A stretch of 64,000 nt of DNA, from assembly GCA_015499995.1 (NCBI GenBank), contig JADNRV010000049.1, forward strand, positions 248,001 through 312,000. The letters run 5' to 3'. This document shows positions 24,490-33,977 of the stretch, one piece after another. The DNA is from Flammula alnicola. Its lineage: Eukaryota > Basidiomycota > Agaricomycetes > Agaricales > Strophariaceae. A program made the position numbers and the translations under genes. The first letter of the stretch is position 1; each line of letters begins with the position of its first letter. The notes under the pieces were generated by a model. That model worked only from the letters and a program-made list of their open reading frames with translations. It was not told where the DNA came from and searched no databases.

Positions 24490-25237
24490 ATCTATAGATA
24501 ACAGAGACAGGCGCCGAGGCACAAGCGTCTGCATCTAAAAATATCGAGGTGGGCGCTTTCTGGCTATCTAATCTATAGATAACGAAACAAGGCACCGGCG
24601 CTTGCATCTAAAAATATCACACTAGCGCTTTTCGTCTAATTTTAGAATGTCATCCAAAGGCATCCTCGTCAATCCACCCATCCCCGCCCCGCGTGAGGCG
24701 CGCAAAGGGCGGCAATGGGTAGCAATATATTACTAGACCCCATTAGATTTTTCCCCGTGCTCCAAACCGTCCCCAACGATGAGCAAGAGCCCAAATGCAG
24801 CCCCGGGCATCATTTCCCATGTTGTTGACAGTTGTTTGACAGCAGCCCCGCCCCAAATAGGAACATCATCCAAAGCCATTCTCGTCAATCCACCCATCCC
24901 CGCCCACCAACCGCCCACCCCGAGGCGCGCAAAGGGTGGCGGCAGGTCAAAATATATTAATAGATCCCATTATATTTTTTTCCGCGCCCTAATGCGCCCA
25001 AAACGACGAGCAGCACCCAAAATACAGTGCTGGACATCATTTCTAGCATTGTTGACACCTATTTACCATCACCCGCCCCAACAACAAGCACCAAAACCAT
25101 CCCTGGCACCCGGCAGCCTGTAGATATTATGTTGCATAGTGTTGGGCAACTGCCCAAGAGGGTTGTTAGCCTTGTGGATGTACACTCCTTATTGGCAGGC
25201 AGCCCAGGTATCATATATAATTCTAGCTTACATGGCT
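24490..25237 (-). repeat. Y subterminal inverted repeat (YA right)
   Basis: Reverse copy of 19,314-20,066. The outer 20 bp differ from the left end, so the Y termini are only partly symmetrical. Confidence 0.85.
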
Positions 25238-25616
25238 GGTTCTGTGTGAAACAAGGGGCGGGTTAGTCACGTCATGGGTAGTTGGGTAACCACATACCTT
25301 GTGGCCTTTGTCCTCATCCTCCACTCACTGGTATCCCATCCCCCGGCGTCGTGGATCACTTGGTGTCATTGTTGCTGGGTTTGGCTTGGCCAGGGGCCAG
25401 CCCACATCCCTCTTACGAGGCGGAGGGGCACTCAGCCCCAAGTGCTGCCTGAGAGATTGTAATTAGTAGGAAGAAACGAGACAAGGATGAAGCTAAGTCC
25501 GCTCAGTCGAACATTCGAAGTTCAACATGGGCATGTGACCATGCAGTCATGTGACCAGACGCGTCCTCGCGTCTAAGTCCAACGTCAGCTCAAACCTTCG
25601 TTTATTCTCTGTGACA

Positions 25617-25642
25617 GATTTGCGACATGCATGTCGCAAATC
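25617..25642. other. 26-bp perfect palindrome
   Basis: GATTTGCGACATG and its exact reverse complement, no loop. X1 has a 32-bp version with a different outer stem (ACGAATTT/AAATTCGT) at 16,606. Confidence 0.88.
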
Positions 25643-25705
25643 CGTAACGCCTCGCTGGACTGGAAATCATAACGCCTCGCTGGATCGGCCTGCCCGTCGG
25701 TGGTC

Positions 25706-25775
25706 GCAGTTTCCGAGTCAATCTCGGAAACTGCCAGATAAAGATCAACGACGTTCAACGTCGTTGATCTTTATC
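25706..25775. other. Two adjacent perfect hairpins
   Basis: GCAGTTTCCGAG, loop TCAAT, CTCGGAAACTGC; then GATAAAGATCAACGACGTT, one central C, and the exact reverse complement (39 bp). Confidence 0.88.
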
Positions 25776-25842
25776 TCTAACCACCACCAACAACTCTCTT
25801 GCCTCTCCCCCGTGCGCGGTGCCCCTCAAGACATTCAAAAAG

Positions 25843-25903
25843 GTATTTAACGTATTTTTTTGATTCTCATGTTTATATTTCTAATGTTTTTTGACCCATA
25901 CAG
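25843..25903 (+). other. Canonical intron in non-coding module (X2)
   Basis: AAAAAG then donor GTATTT, CTAATG branch-like, acceptor CATACAG; 61 bp. Position matches 23,108 and 29,606. Confidence 0.5.
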
Positions 25904-26039
25904 GGACTGCCGCACGAACGAACGAGCCGACTCCGTCGCGTGCTCCTCCGCTCTTCGAGGGATGTAGGGTTGAGGTAGGTAGCGAGGGGACAGAGACCAA
26001 GGGTAGGCCCTGGTAGAGGGGGACCCGCAAAGTACGTGA

Positions 26040-26072
26040 GCGGAACGAGTCGGTACTGCCGACTCGTTCTGC
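26040..26072. other. Hairpin after the GGG-block (X2)
   Basis: GCGGAACGAGTCGG / CCGACTCGTTCTGC, about 14 bp with one mismatch. Same position as 16,888 and 29,811. Confidence 0.82.
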
Positions 26073-26123
26073 ACTTCTACTTCAGATGACACGGACGCTC
26101 ACCTCTTCCTACAGCTTGTACCA

Positions 26124-26193
26124 GGAGACGACGAACTGCTGTTCGTCGTCTCCTTAGATTCGAACGTCGTCGCATCAGACGACGTTCGAATCT
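26124..26193. other. Hairpin pair (X2)
   Basis: GGAGACGACGAAC, loop TGCT, GTTCGTCGTCTCC; then AGATTCGAACGTCGTC, 6-nt loop, GACGACGTTCGAATCT. Both stems perfect. Confidence 0.9.
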
Positions 26194-26264
26194 GTGCTTG
26201 GGGCCTCCACCACGGCCTTACACCACCTGCGAGCCCCATCCGCTGGGCCTCAGTCACCAAACGC

Positions 26265-26570
26265 CGTTCACTGCCACGACGCTGCGGGTACAACGACGGC
26301 GGACGCGACCACGATGCCATGATGCCACGACGCTGCGGGTGCAACGGCGGGTGCAGCAACGACGACGCCACGACGCCGACTCAGCCATTATCGCCTCGTC
26401 TCTCTGGTGCATCGATGACGCCACAACGGGTGCAACGACGACAACGCCACAGCGCTACGGGTGACCATACAACGACGATGATGCCGCGACGCTGCGCGTG
26501 CAACGGCCATGACAGCTCATCCGGCAGGTGCAGCGACGACGATGCGACGACGCCAACGCAACGGTCGGTG
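26265..26570 (+). repeat. Minisatellite split by YB (left part)
   Basis: Units of about 33-36 bp around GACGCTGCGGGTGCAACGAC. The array resumes at 31,979 after YB. Confidence 0.7.
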
Positions 26571-26578
26571 CAACAACC

Positions 26579-27325
26579 AGCCATGTAAGCTAGAATTATA
26601 TATGATACCTGGGCTGCCTGCCAATAAGGAGTGTACATCCACAAGGCTAACAACCCCCTTGGGCAGTTGCCCAATCCTATGCAACACAATATCTACAGGC
26701 TGCCGGGGTGCCAGGGATGGCTTTGGTGCTTGTTGTTGGGGCGGGTGATAGTAAACAGGTGTCAACAATGCCAGAAATGATGTCCAGCACTGTATTTTGG
26801 GTGCCGCTCGTCGTTGGGGGCGCTTTTGGGCGCGGAAAAAATTCTAATAGGGTCTATTAATATATTCTGACCTGCCCCCACCGTTTGCGCGCCTCGGGGA
26901 GGGCGGGGATGGGTGGATTGACGAGAATGGCTTTGGATGACGTTCCTATTTGGGGCGGGGCTGCTGTCAAACAACTGTCAACAACGTGGGAAATGATGCC
27001 CGGGGTTGTATTTGGGCTCTTGCTCATCGTCGGGGGCGGTTTGGAGCACGGGAAAAAAATCCATTGGGGTCTAGTAATATATTGCTACCCATTGCCGCCC
27101 TTTGCGCGCTTCACGCGGGGCGGGGATGGATGGATTGACGAGGATGTCTTTGGATGACAATCTAAAATTAGACGGAAAGCGCCGGGTGTGATATTTTTAG
27201 ATGCCAGCGCTTGTGCCTTGTTTCATTATCTATAGATTAGATTGCCAGCAAGCGCCCAGCGTAATATTTTTAGATCCAGATGCTCGTGCCTTGGCTGTCT
27301 CTGTTATCTATAGATTAGATATGTT
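26579..27325 (+). repeat. Y subterminal inverted repeat (YB left)
   Basis: Pairs with 31,260-31,970 inside YB, and with 24,490-25,237 as the equivalent end of YA. Confidence 0.85.
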
Positions 27326-27544
27326 TTATTAATCCCACGCTGCATGTTTAAAAATAGACTTGGTTCATTTTCTGTTTGCTCGAAAATCTCAGGTGAAAAA
27401 GATTAAACAGAATACATTGAATATGTTTAAACTAATGATACTAAGTACATAAGATATACAAAAAAGACCAATAAAATATGCGAGTAAAACGAGGATATGC
27501 GAACAAGGAGGGGACATATCGACGTGAGTGACGCACGTCGACGC

Positions 27545-28140
27545 CTCGCCTGCTGCTGCTCATCCTCATTCCCCTCGTCATTGCTCCCACCTCACCGTCG
27601 CCCCCATAACGGAGCCGCAGCAGCAGCTGGTCGCGCTGCTGCTCGTTGTCGTGGTACCCGAGCAGCAGCGCGACCAGCTGCTGCTCGTTATCGTCGCCGT
27701 ATCCGAGCAGCAGCGCTCGTGCTGCTGCTCGTGGTCGTCGTCGTATCCGAGCACGTTGTCACCGTATCCGAGCAGCAGCGGTCGTGCTGCTGCTCGTCGT
27801 CGTCGTACCCGAGCAGCAGCCGGTCGCGCTGCTGCTCGTTAGCGTCGTCGTATCCGAGCAGCGGCAGCACGATGGCTGCTGCTCGTCGTCGTCGTAGCTG
27901 AGCACGTTGTCGCCGTATCCGAGCGGCAGCCATCGTGCTGCCGCTCCTCCCACCTCGACGTATCCGAGCGGCAGCGGTCGTGCTGCTGCTGCTGCCACTC
28001 GTCGTCGTCGCCGTATCCGAGCGGTAGCAGCCGTCGTGCTGCCGCTGTCAGCTCGCTATCGTCTTCGATCCCGAGCAGCAGCCATCGTACGCTGCCGCTG
28101 CTGTCACCTCGCCGTCGTTGTCGTATCTGAGCAGCAGCTA
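27545..28140 (-). repeat. Hairpin-forming CAG/CTG array (reverse)
   Basis: About ten units read here as CGTATCCGAGCAGCAGC...GCTGCTGCTCGTCGTCG. It is the inverse of the YA array, and the two are joined to matching flanks. Confidence 0.8.
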
Positions 28141-29254
28141 CATCGGCGAGGGAGCCGCCAGCGAGGCGATGGGCTCAGTGGACGGCGGGCCCGGCGTTCG
28201 ACAGGCGCGGAGGCGCAGGGCGAGGGGGTATGGGCAGGTTTTCCACATACCTGGGTTAGTCGCCTGCGTTCTGGCCCTTTTCCATCGTCGGTGTTGCGCT
28301 GCACAGAGGTTCGCGGTGCCGTGTCATGGGTTTCATGCCCATGGAGTTGTTATCTGCACGAAAAAGGGGTGGAGGTTAGCAGGTTAGGAACAGTGTAGCA
28401 GGAGGAGCCACGCACCTGGTGTCATTCATTGCCTCTCTCGTCCTCATCCCGCCCTTTCGCACTGGCATCATCGGGTTCCGTAGCGAGTTGGCTTGCTGAT
28501 GACGCGAGAGTGGCTGCGAGCCCTCGTGGCTTGCTGGTGTGGGTTCTTTCTGCCTTCGTGGGGTCGTCGCGAGCGGGGCTGGTGGGCTGGGGTCGTAGCA
28601 GATGTCAACGGTGGCTGGTACTGGGCGATAGGGAAGTGGGAGGAAAGAAAGAATGTCGACGGTTGATCGAATTTCGGCGAACGCCGAAGTCAATCCGATT
28701 GGCTAAGGCACACGGTCCGCCATTCAATCTCATGCATCCCTCATCGTTGAGCACGTCTCGGAACGAGCACAAACCCTTCTTAAATACTCTATTATAAACG
28801 GAATGTAGTCTAATTATAATATATTTTACATTTATCAAAATCCGAGGAGGTTTGGCTGTTAACATCTCCCTTGATTCATGTTCGGCATCAAGGGTGGTGA
28901 TTTTGGGATGTCTGGGATCTTGTATCTCACCTCTAACCAAATGAAAAGTGTATTAGCAGCTCGTCGAAACAAGTATTTTATCAGTAGAATATTGTTGGAT
29001 GATAACTGTGGTGGTTCTTCGATTTTCCATGCATTTTACGGAATGGTACATGCATTTCAATCAAACAAGGCATGAGACGAGTCAGAAATCCTTCATCAAT
29101 TGGGCATTCCTGACGGTAACTTGAATTTACAAGCTTCCGCGTGGCCTTAGTATGGTTTAAACTATCTAGAATTATTCCATGTCATTCAGCTAATATTCTT
29201 AAGAAGTATTTCTGAATTTAAACTCGATTCTACGAGGGGAAATGGTCGAGATAG
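28141..29254. other. YB interior without a recognisable gene
   Basis: GC-rich up to about 28,700 and AT-rich after 28,790. No domain found in frames up to 122 codons. Confidence 0.5.
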
Positions 29255-29605
29255 ATGATATCAGAAATCCGAAATCACCACGCTCTCGATGAAAGGTGAA
29301 TAGAGGCACGGCGAAGCTTCAATTCTCCGTCCGGACGCGGATAAAGTGTGCTATATATATATTATTAGTATATACCAACAATAAAATAGCTCTTGGATTG
29401 CATGTGGAGTGCCTCGGAGACGTTCGAAACCTCGACGACGGATCGGAGTCTGGCCGGGCCGGGGAATCCAGCCAATTATATCGCTCGGAAAACACCGGAA
29501 AACAGATCAACAAACGATCAACGTCGTTGTTCAACCACCACCACTACCCTCTCAACACTCTTCCTCGCCCGTCCCGCGTCCCGCCACCCCAAGACTTCAA
29601 AAAAG

Positions 29606-29650
29606 GTACGTTAAGTATTTTATTTTGGTTTATTTTATTTTATTTTGCAG
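29606..29650 (+). other. Canonical intron in non-coding module (YB)
   Basis: AAAAAG then donor GTACGT, T-rich body, acceptor TTGCAG; 45 bp. Confidence 0.5.
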
Positions 29651-29810
29651 TTTTACATCTAGCTAGGTATGTAAACGAGTGTGCCGCCACGTCATGTGCC
29701 CCCCCTCCTTTCTGAGGGTTGTGGGCTGACGTTCGAAAGGGTGTGGGTGTGGCTAGAGGGGAAGGGAGCTAAAAGGGGAGACCCTGGGCGAGGGAGACCC
29801 GCCAGGTACG

Positions 29811-29856
29811 TCTCGAAAGGTGCGGTAACGTTGAAACGTTCCGACTCCTTTCGAGA
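29811..29856. other. Hairpin after the GGG-block (YB), unrelated sequence
   Basis: TCTCGAAAGG ... CCTTTCGAGA, 10-bp perfect stem, with an inner AACGTT...AACGTT. Same position as 16,888 and 26,040, but no sequence in common. Confidence 0.8.
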
Positions 29857-30009
29857 TTCCCCCTTTCCTTATCGCGTTGCTCACCCATAGACCAGGTCGT
29901 CATACCAGGTCGTCGTACCACTGTCGCAGTCGCCTTTCAGCCCTGACCACCACCACCCCCATTCATGTCAACTATCGCTGCTGCATTGATCCAACAAAGA
30001 AGGGGTGGA

Positions 30010-30205
30010 GGCATAGCAGCAGCACGATCGCTCTGCTTCGAAACGACGAGGAAGCAGCAGCACGATGCTGCTGCTTGGATACGACGGCGATGGCGAGGTA
30101 AGAGTAGCAGCAGCAGCGGCACGACCGCTGCTGCTGCTCGGATACCGCACCGACGACGAGGTGGGAGCAGCAGCAGCACGCCTGCCGCTGCTTGGATACC
30201 ACACT
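30010..30205 (+). repeat. Third CAG/CTG hairpin array
   Basis: Three to four units in the same orientation as 23,695-24,235. Confidence 0.75.
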
Positions 30206-31259
30206 GACTTGGGCGACAAAGAAGGGCGAGGGAGACGAGGGCGAAGGAGGCGAAGACCCAGCGCCAGCGTCCTCCCCGCAGAGACGCCATGTCTCCACCA
30301 CCCCGGCCCTCGTTTGGCAGGTGCCGGCCTCTCACGAATTCCCTCTCCCCTTGCCCCACCCACGTCCCTACGTCTCCTAGCTCGCGGTCCACGCTACCCA
30401 TGGGTAACGCTGCGAAGAGACGACCAATGGGTTTCAAGTGGCCAATCTGGGGAGGACAAGTGCAGATGCCGCCGTGGGAGCCGACGAGGGAGGCAAGGAC
30501 CCAGCCCCGCTGCCATCGCCCAAGGGGAGCACCCCACTGCCAAGCCAACAAGGTCAACGACAAGCCACTAACGACGCCGCGGGACCGAACGACGAGGTGG
30601 GAGACGAGGGCGAGGGGACAACGCACCGCTGTCATGGGCTGGGGTTGTACGCCGCACCCCTATTGCTCGGATTGCGCCTGCTACGTGCGTTGCCGCCCAC
30701 CGTTACATGCAGTCATTTGTATTCTCGTTGTCTAGTAGTAGTAGTATTATTGATCTAATAATCCTTGTGAAACATAATACATATATTTGTTTTTATGAAA
30801 GATTTTCGAGAGCAGCAAGTGAGTGGAAACACCTTCCGAATGCGGAAGGTGTCCCAATATGGTCCCATCAATTGTTCCCACTCTGGGCAGTGTCATCCAA
30901 ATGAATAAAGATCCATCCATCCCTTCCTCCTCGAAATTTGGGATGAAAACTATAGCACTAGAATCGCGCTTATATGTAGATCACGAATATATGTTTTATT
31001 TAATAAAATTCTAATGGGAAGGGTGTGCAAGGTCCAAAATAAGCCCGTTATCCCATGCCGTGATGCCATCATTTGGTGCGGTTATTTTTGGAACGTCATC
31101 CAAACCCATCCGCGCCAATCCATCCATTTCCGCTGCCCTGTGACGCGCGCAAAGGGTGGCATTGTAGCAATATATTATACCCATTGGATTTCCCGTGCTC
31201 AAAACCACCCTCAACGATGAGCAGGGAACCCAAATAGTAATACAAGAACATATAACAGA

Positions 31260-31970
31260 CAGGCGCCGAGGCACAAGTGTCTGCGTCTAAAAATATCACT
31301 CTCTGGCAATCTAATCTATAGATAACGAAACAAGCACAAGCGCTGGCATCTAAAAATATCACACTCGGCGCTTTCCGTCTAATTTTAGATTGTCATCCAA
31401 AGACATCCTCGTCAATCCATCCATCCCCGCCCCGCGTGAAGCGCGCAAAGGGCGGCAATGGGTAGCAATATATTACTAGACCCCATTAGATTTTTCCCCG
31501 TGCTCCAAACCGCCCCCAACGATGAGCAAGAGCCCAAATACAACCCCGGGCATCATTTCCCACGTTGTTGACAGTTGTTTGACAGCAGCCCCGCCCCAAA
31601 TAGGAACGCCATCCAAAGCCATTCTCGTCAATCCACCCATCCCCGCCCTCCCGAGGCGCGCAAACGGTGGGGGCAGGTCAGAATATATTAATAGACCCTA
31701 TTAGAATTTTTCCCACACCCAAAAGCGCCCCCAACGACGAGCAGCACCCAAAATACAGTGCCGGACATCATTTCTGGCAATGTTGACACCTATTTACCAT
31801 CACTCGCCCCAACAACAAGCACCAAAGCCATCCATGGCACCCCGGCAGCCTGTAGATATTATGTTGCATAGTGTTGGGCAACTGCCCAAGGGGGTTGTTA
31901 GCCTTGTGGATGTACACTCCTTATTGGCAGGCAGCCCAGGTATCATACATGATACTGGCACATACAGGTG
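31260..31970 (-). repeat. Y subterminal inverted repeat (YB right)
   Basis: Inverse of 26,579-27,325. Outer bases match YA's left end. Confidence 0.85.
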
Positions 31971-31978
31971 CAACAACG

Positions 31979-32160
31979 ACGATGCCACGACACGGCGGGT
32001 GCAACGGCGGGTGCAGCGACGACAACGTCACGACGCCAACGATGACGCGGGTGCAACGGCCGATGCAACAGTGGGTGCATCGATGCCACGACGCCGCGGA
32101 TGCGACGACGAAGCCATGACGCCGCGGGTGTGCAACGATGACGCGGACGACTGCCTCGTG
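31979..32160 (+). repeat. Minisatellite split by YB (right part)
   Basis: Continues 26,265-26,570 with the same GGGTGCAACGGC-type unit. Confidence 0.7.
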
Positions 32161-32171
32161 CATGGCTATAC

Positions 32172-32250
32172 GAGACAACGGCGTTAACGACATCGTTGTC
32201 TCCTCGAACGTAGTCTATCGAACGTAGTCTGGTTTACCAGACCGCGTTCG
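32172..32250. other. Hairpin pair, partly decayed
   Basis: GAGACAACG...CGTTGTCTC (CAACG/CGTTG instead of CGACG/CGTCG, still paired), then CGAACGTAGTCTGG / CCAGACCGCGTTCG with two mismatches. Confidence 0.7.
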
Positions 32251-32345
32251 AGTTCGTTTGGACACCCGCTACCACCCACCACCGCCAACTTACCGCCAAG
32301 GAGGACCGCCGAGGAGGACCAGCAGCAGCGACTGCTGCTGCTGGA

Positions 32346-32552
32346 CTCGCCTCGCAGGATTTGGATAGGAGGAGAAGGGACTGGGAACGCAAGGGGAGTC
32401 CCTGGCAGAGGGAAACCCACGAGGTGCGTCGCGGAGCGTGTCGCATATGCGACACATTCTGTGGATCCTCCTTCACCACCCCACCACCCCATCACTCACC
32501 ACCCTTCCACTTACAGGCTGAAAGAGGAGATGACGGCCGTCGTCATCTCCTC
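32346..32552 (+). repeat. Core module, second copy in X2 (uninterrupted X2 target)
   Basis: GGAGAAGGGACTGGGAACGC, CCCTGGCAGAGGGAAACCC, GTCGCGGAGCGTGTCG, an 18-bp perfect palindrome at 32,438-32,455 and a 12-bp-stem hairpin at 32,524-32,552 (GAGGAGATGACG / CGTCATCTCCTC). Confidence 0.8.
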
Positions 32553-32639
32553 TTACATTCGCGTCTGTCCTGGCCGCCGCCCACCATCGACCAATGGGTG
32601 CTCAGTCACCAAGCGCCGCCCACCAGTTACCCGGTTCCA

Positions 32640-33310
32640 ACAGCAACACCACCACGACCGCCTCTGCCCCTTGTCCCATGACGCGCCGCCGCCGCAACGA
32701 TGACGCCACGATGGCGAGTCCATCGACGACGTTGCAATGGCAGGTGCATCGACGATGACCCCACGACGCTGCGGGTACAATGACAACGGCGCCACAGGTG
32801 CTCTCCGATGTCTCGATACAACGAGGAGGGACAACAGCAGCAACCGCCGCCCCCGCCACCACCATTTCGATATAACGACGACGGCCACCACCTGCCAGTG
32901 AACACACTCGAGGCGGGAGCAGCGAGGCGAGGTAGGCGCGGCGAGTGAGGTGACAGCAAAGGGGCGGCAGGTGCAGTGACGGCGAGGCAGGGCGACAGCA
33001 GGATGATGCCGCCGCCGCTGCAACGACGAAGCTGCCATGGCGGGTGCATCGACGACGCCGCAGCTGCGGGTGCATCGACGTTCGCGGGTACATCGATGCC
33101 GCGGGTACAATAACGCCGTCGGTACAATAATGATGACGCCGCAAGAGCGGGTGCATCGCGATGACCCTACGGTGCCACAGGTACTTCGATGATGGCGCAG
33201 CTGCGGGTGCGTCGATGATGACCCCACGAAACCGCAGGTGCATCCATGACGACCCCACAACACCGCGGGTCCAACGACAACAGCGGGTGCATTGACGACG
33301 ATGTCCCAGC
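32640..33310 (+). repeat. Large GACGACG/GCGGGTGCATC minisatellite
   Basis: Degenerate 30-40 bp units (for example CGACGCCGCAGCTGCGGGTG). Long frames here (up to 287 codons on minus) follow from the repeat. Confidence 0.65.
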
Positions 33311-33493
33311 GACAGTGTGAACAAACACGGAAGATCAGCTGGATGTCAAATAATGTTTTAGATATAGCATTAAGTTGTCTACTAAAAGTTCTTATATGTA
33401 TCAAACCCTTTGGCAATATAATTTTACATTATGTAGCTATAAAATGAATTGTATTTGGAAAAAGGCCACCTAGATTCTTAGACCGCTCTGAAA

Positions 33494-33613
33494 GTGTCAT
33501 AGGATATATTAAAATTGACAGAACATGCTGGGAAGTCTCCTGGCGTCACAGGAGTGTCATAGGATATATTACAATTGATGGAACCTTCTGGGAAGTCTCC
33601 TGGTGTCACAGGA
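33494..33613 (+). repeat. Two tandem 60-bp units in the X2 right subterminal region
   Basis: GTGTCATAGGATATATTA begins at 33,494 and 33,554; a third, diverged GTGTCCC starts at 33,614. Confidence 0.85.
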
Positions 33614-33903
33614 GTGTCCCAGGGCACTATATGTGCCCTGGGATGCCCTGGTAGTATGTCTTCCAGCCAAATTTTCCTAGGATGACCTGGGGCAAAAGTG
33701 TTTTTCCTGATGGAGCGTGTCGTATACATGGCACGTTCTGCAAATCCTCCTTCACCACCCCACAACTCACCACCTTCTACCTACAGGCCGAACGAGGGGA
33801 CGACAGCATTCACGTTTGTCCTGGCCGCTACCCACGCTCGACCACGGACGCTCGGTCGCCAAGCGCTGCCCACTGGCTCCCCTGTTCCAACAATAACATT
33901 TAC

Positions 33904-33977
33904 AAGGAGACGACGAACCGCCGTTTCGTCGTCTCCTTAGATTCGAATGTTGTCTGATGCAGACAACGTTCGAATCT
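33904..33977. other. Hairpin pair (X1 right part)
   Basis: AAGGAGACGACGAA...TTTCGTCGTCTCCTT, then AGATTCGAATGTTGTCTG / CAGACAACGTTCGAATCT. GTTGTC/GACAAC replaces CGTCGTC/GACGACG of the other copies. Confidence 0.88.

Larger units (their letters stand above)
19314..25237 (+). mobile_element. Element YA
   Basis: Starts CACCTGTATGTGCCAGTATC, ends CTAGCTTACATGGCT, and is flanked by the perfect 8-bp repeat GGTTCTGT (19,306-19,313 and 25,238-25,245). Inside are subterminal inverted repeats of about 0.75 kb, a reversed hairpin pair (21,135), a promoter-like and intron-bearing core module (22,545-23,330) and a CAG/CTG hairpin array (23,695-24,235). The 8-bp duplication suggests a hAT-like mobilisation system; no transposase is present. 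Confidence 0.82.
25480..26200 (+). repeat. Core module in X2 (best preserved)
   Basis: Contains, in order, the palindrome at 25,617-25,642, a hairpin at 25,706-25,734, a 39-bp palindrome at 25,737-25,775, CT-rich DNA, the intron-like segment 25,843-25,903, the GGGTAGGCCCTGGTAGAGGG block (about 26,010), a hairpin at 26,040-26,072 and the hairpin pair 26,124-26,193. Confidence 0.8.
29255..29860 (+). repeat. Core module in YB
   Basis: Collinear with YA 22,545-23,330: AATCACCACGCTCTCGATGA, CTATATATATA (29,351), CAATAAAATAG, CGGAGACGTTCGAAACCTCG, an intron-like segment and the GGGGAGACCCTGGGCGAGGG block at about 29,776. Confidence 0.75.
26579..31970 (-). mobile_element. Element YB, inverted relative to YA
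   Basis: Left end AGCCATGTAAGCTAGAATTA (the reverse complement of YA's right end), right end ACTGGCACATACAGGTG (YA's left end). Flanks CAACAACC (26,571-26,578) and CAACAACG (31,971-31,978) are an 8-bp duplication with one mismatch. It carries the four Y parts, but its core module at 29,255-29,860 is on the plus strand, the reverse of what the ends predict. Confidence 0.78.
18022..33712. mobile_element. Element X2, inserted in X1
   Basis: The ends CATCAGGAAAAACAC and GTGTTTTTCCTGATG are the same as those of X1. Left flank GTCGCGGA and right flank GAGCGTGTCG share GA; the uninterrupted string GTCGCGGAGCGTGTCG occurs at about 32,429-32,444, so GA is a 2-bp target duplication. Without YA and YB the element is about 4.4 kb, close to X1. 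It has no protein gene. Its left 1.3 kb (18,340-19,313) contains no recognisable feature beyond CCTAGG-rich subterminal DNA. Confidence 0.72.

Noticed and set aside
32553..33416. 287-codon minus-strand frame
   Set aside because: Lies in the GCGGGTGCATC minisatellite; composition follows the repeat.
16606..33977. CRISPR-like array (palindromic repeats with spacers)
   Set aside because: Eukaryotic context, irregular spacing, stems vary, no cas genes.
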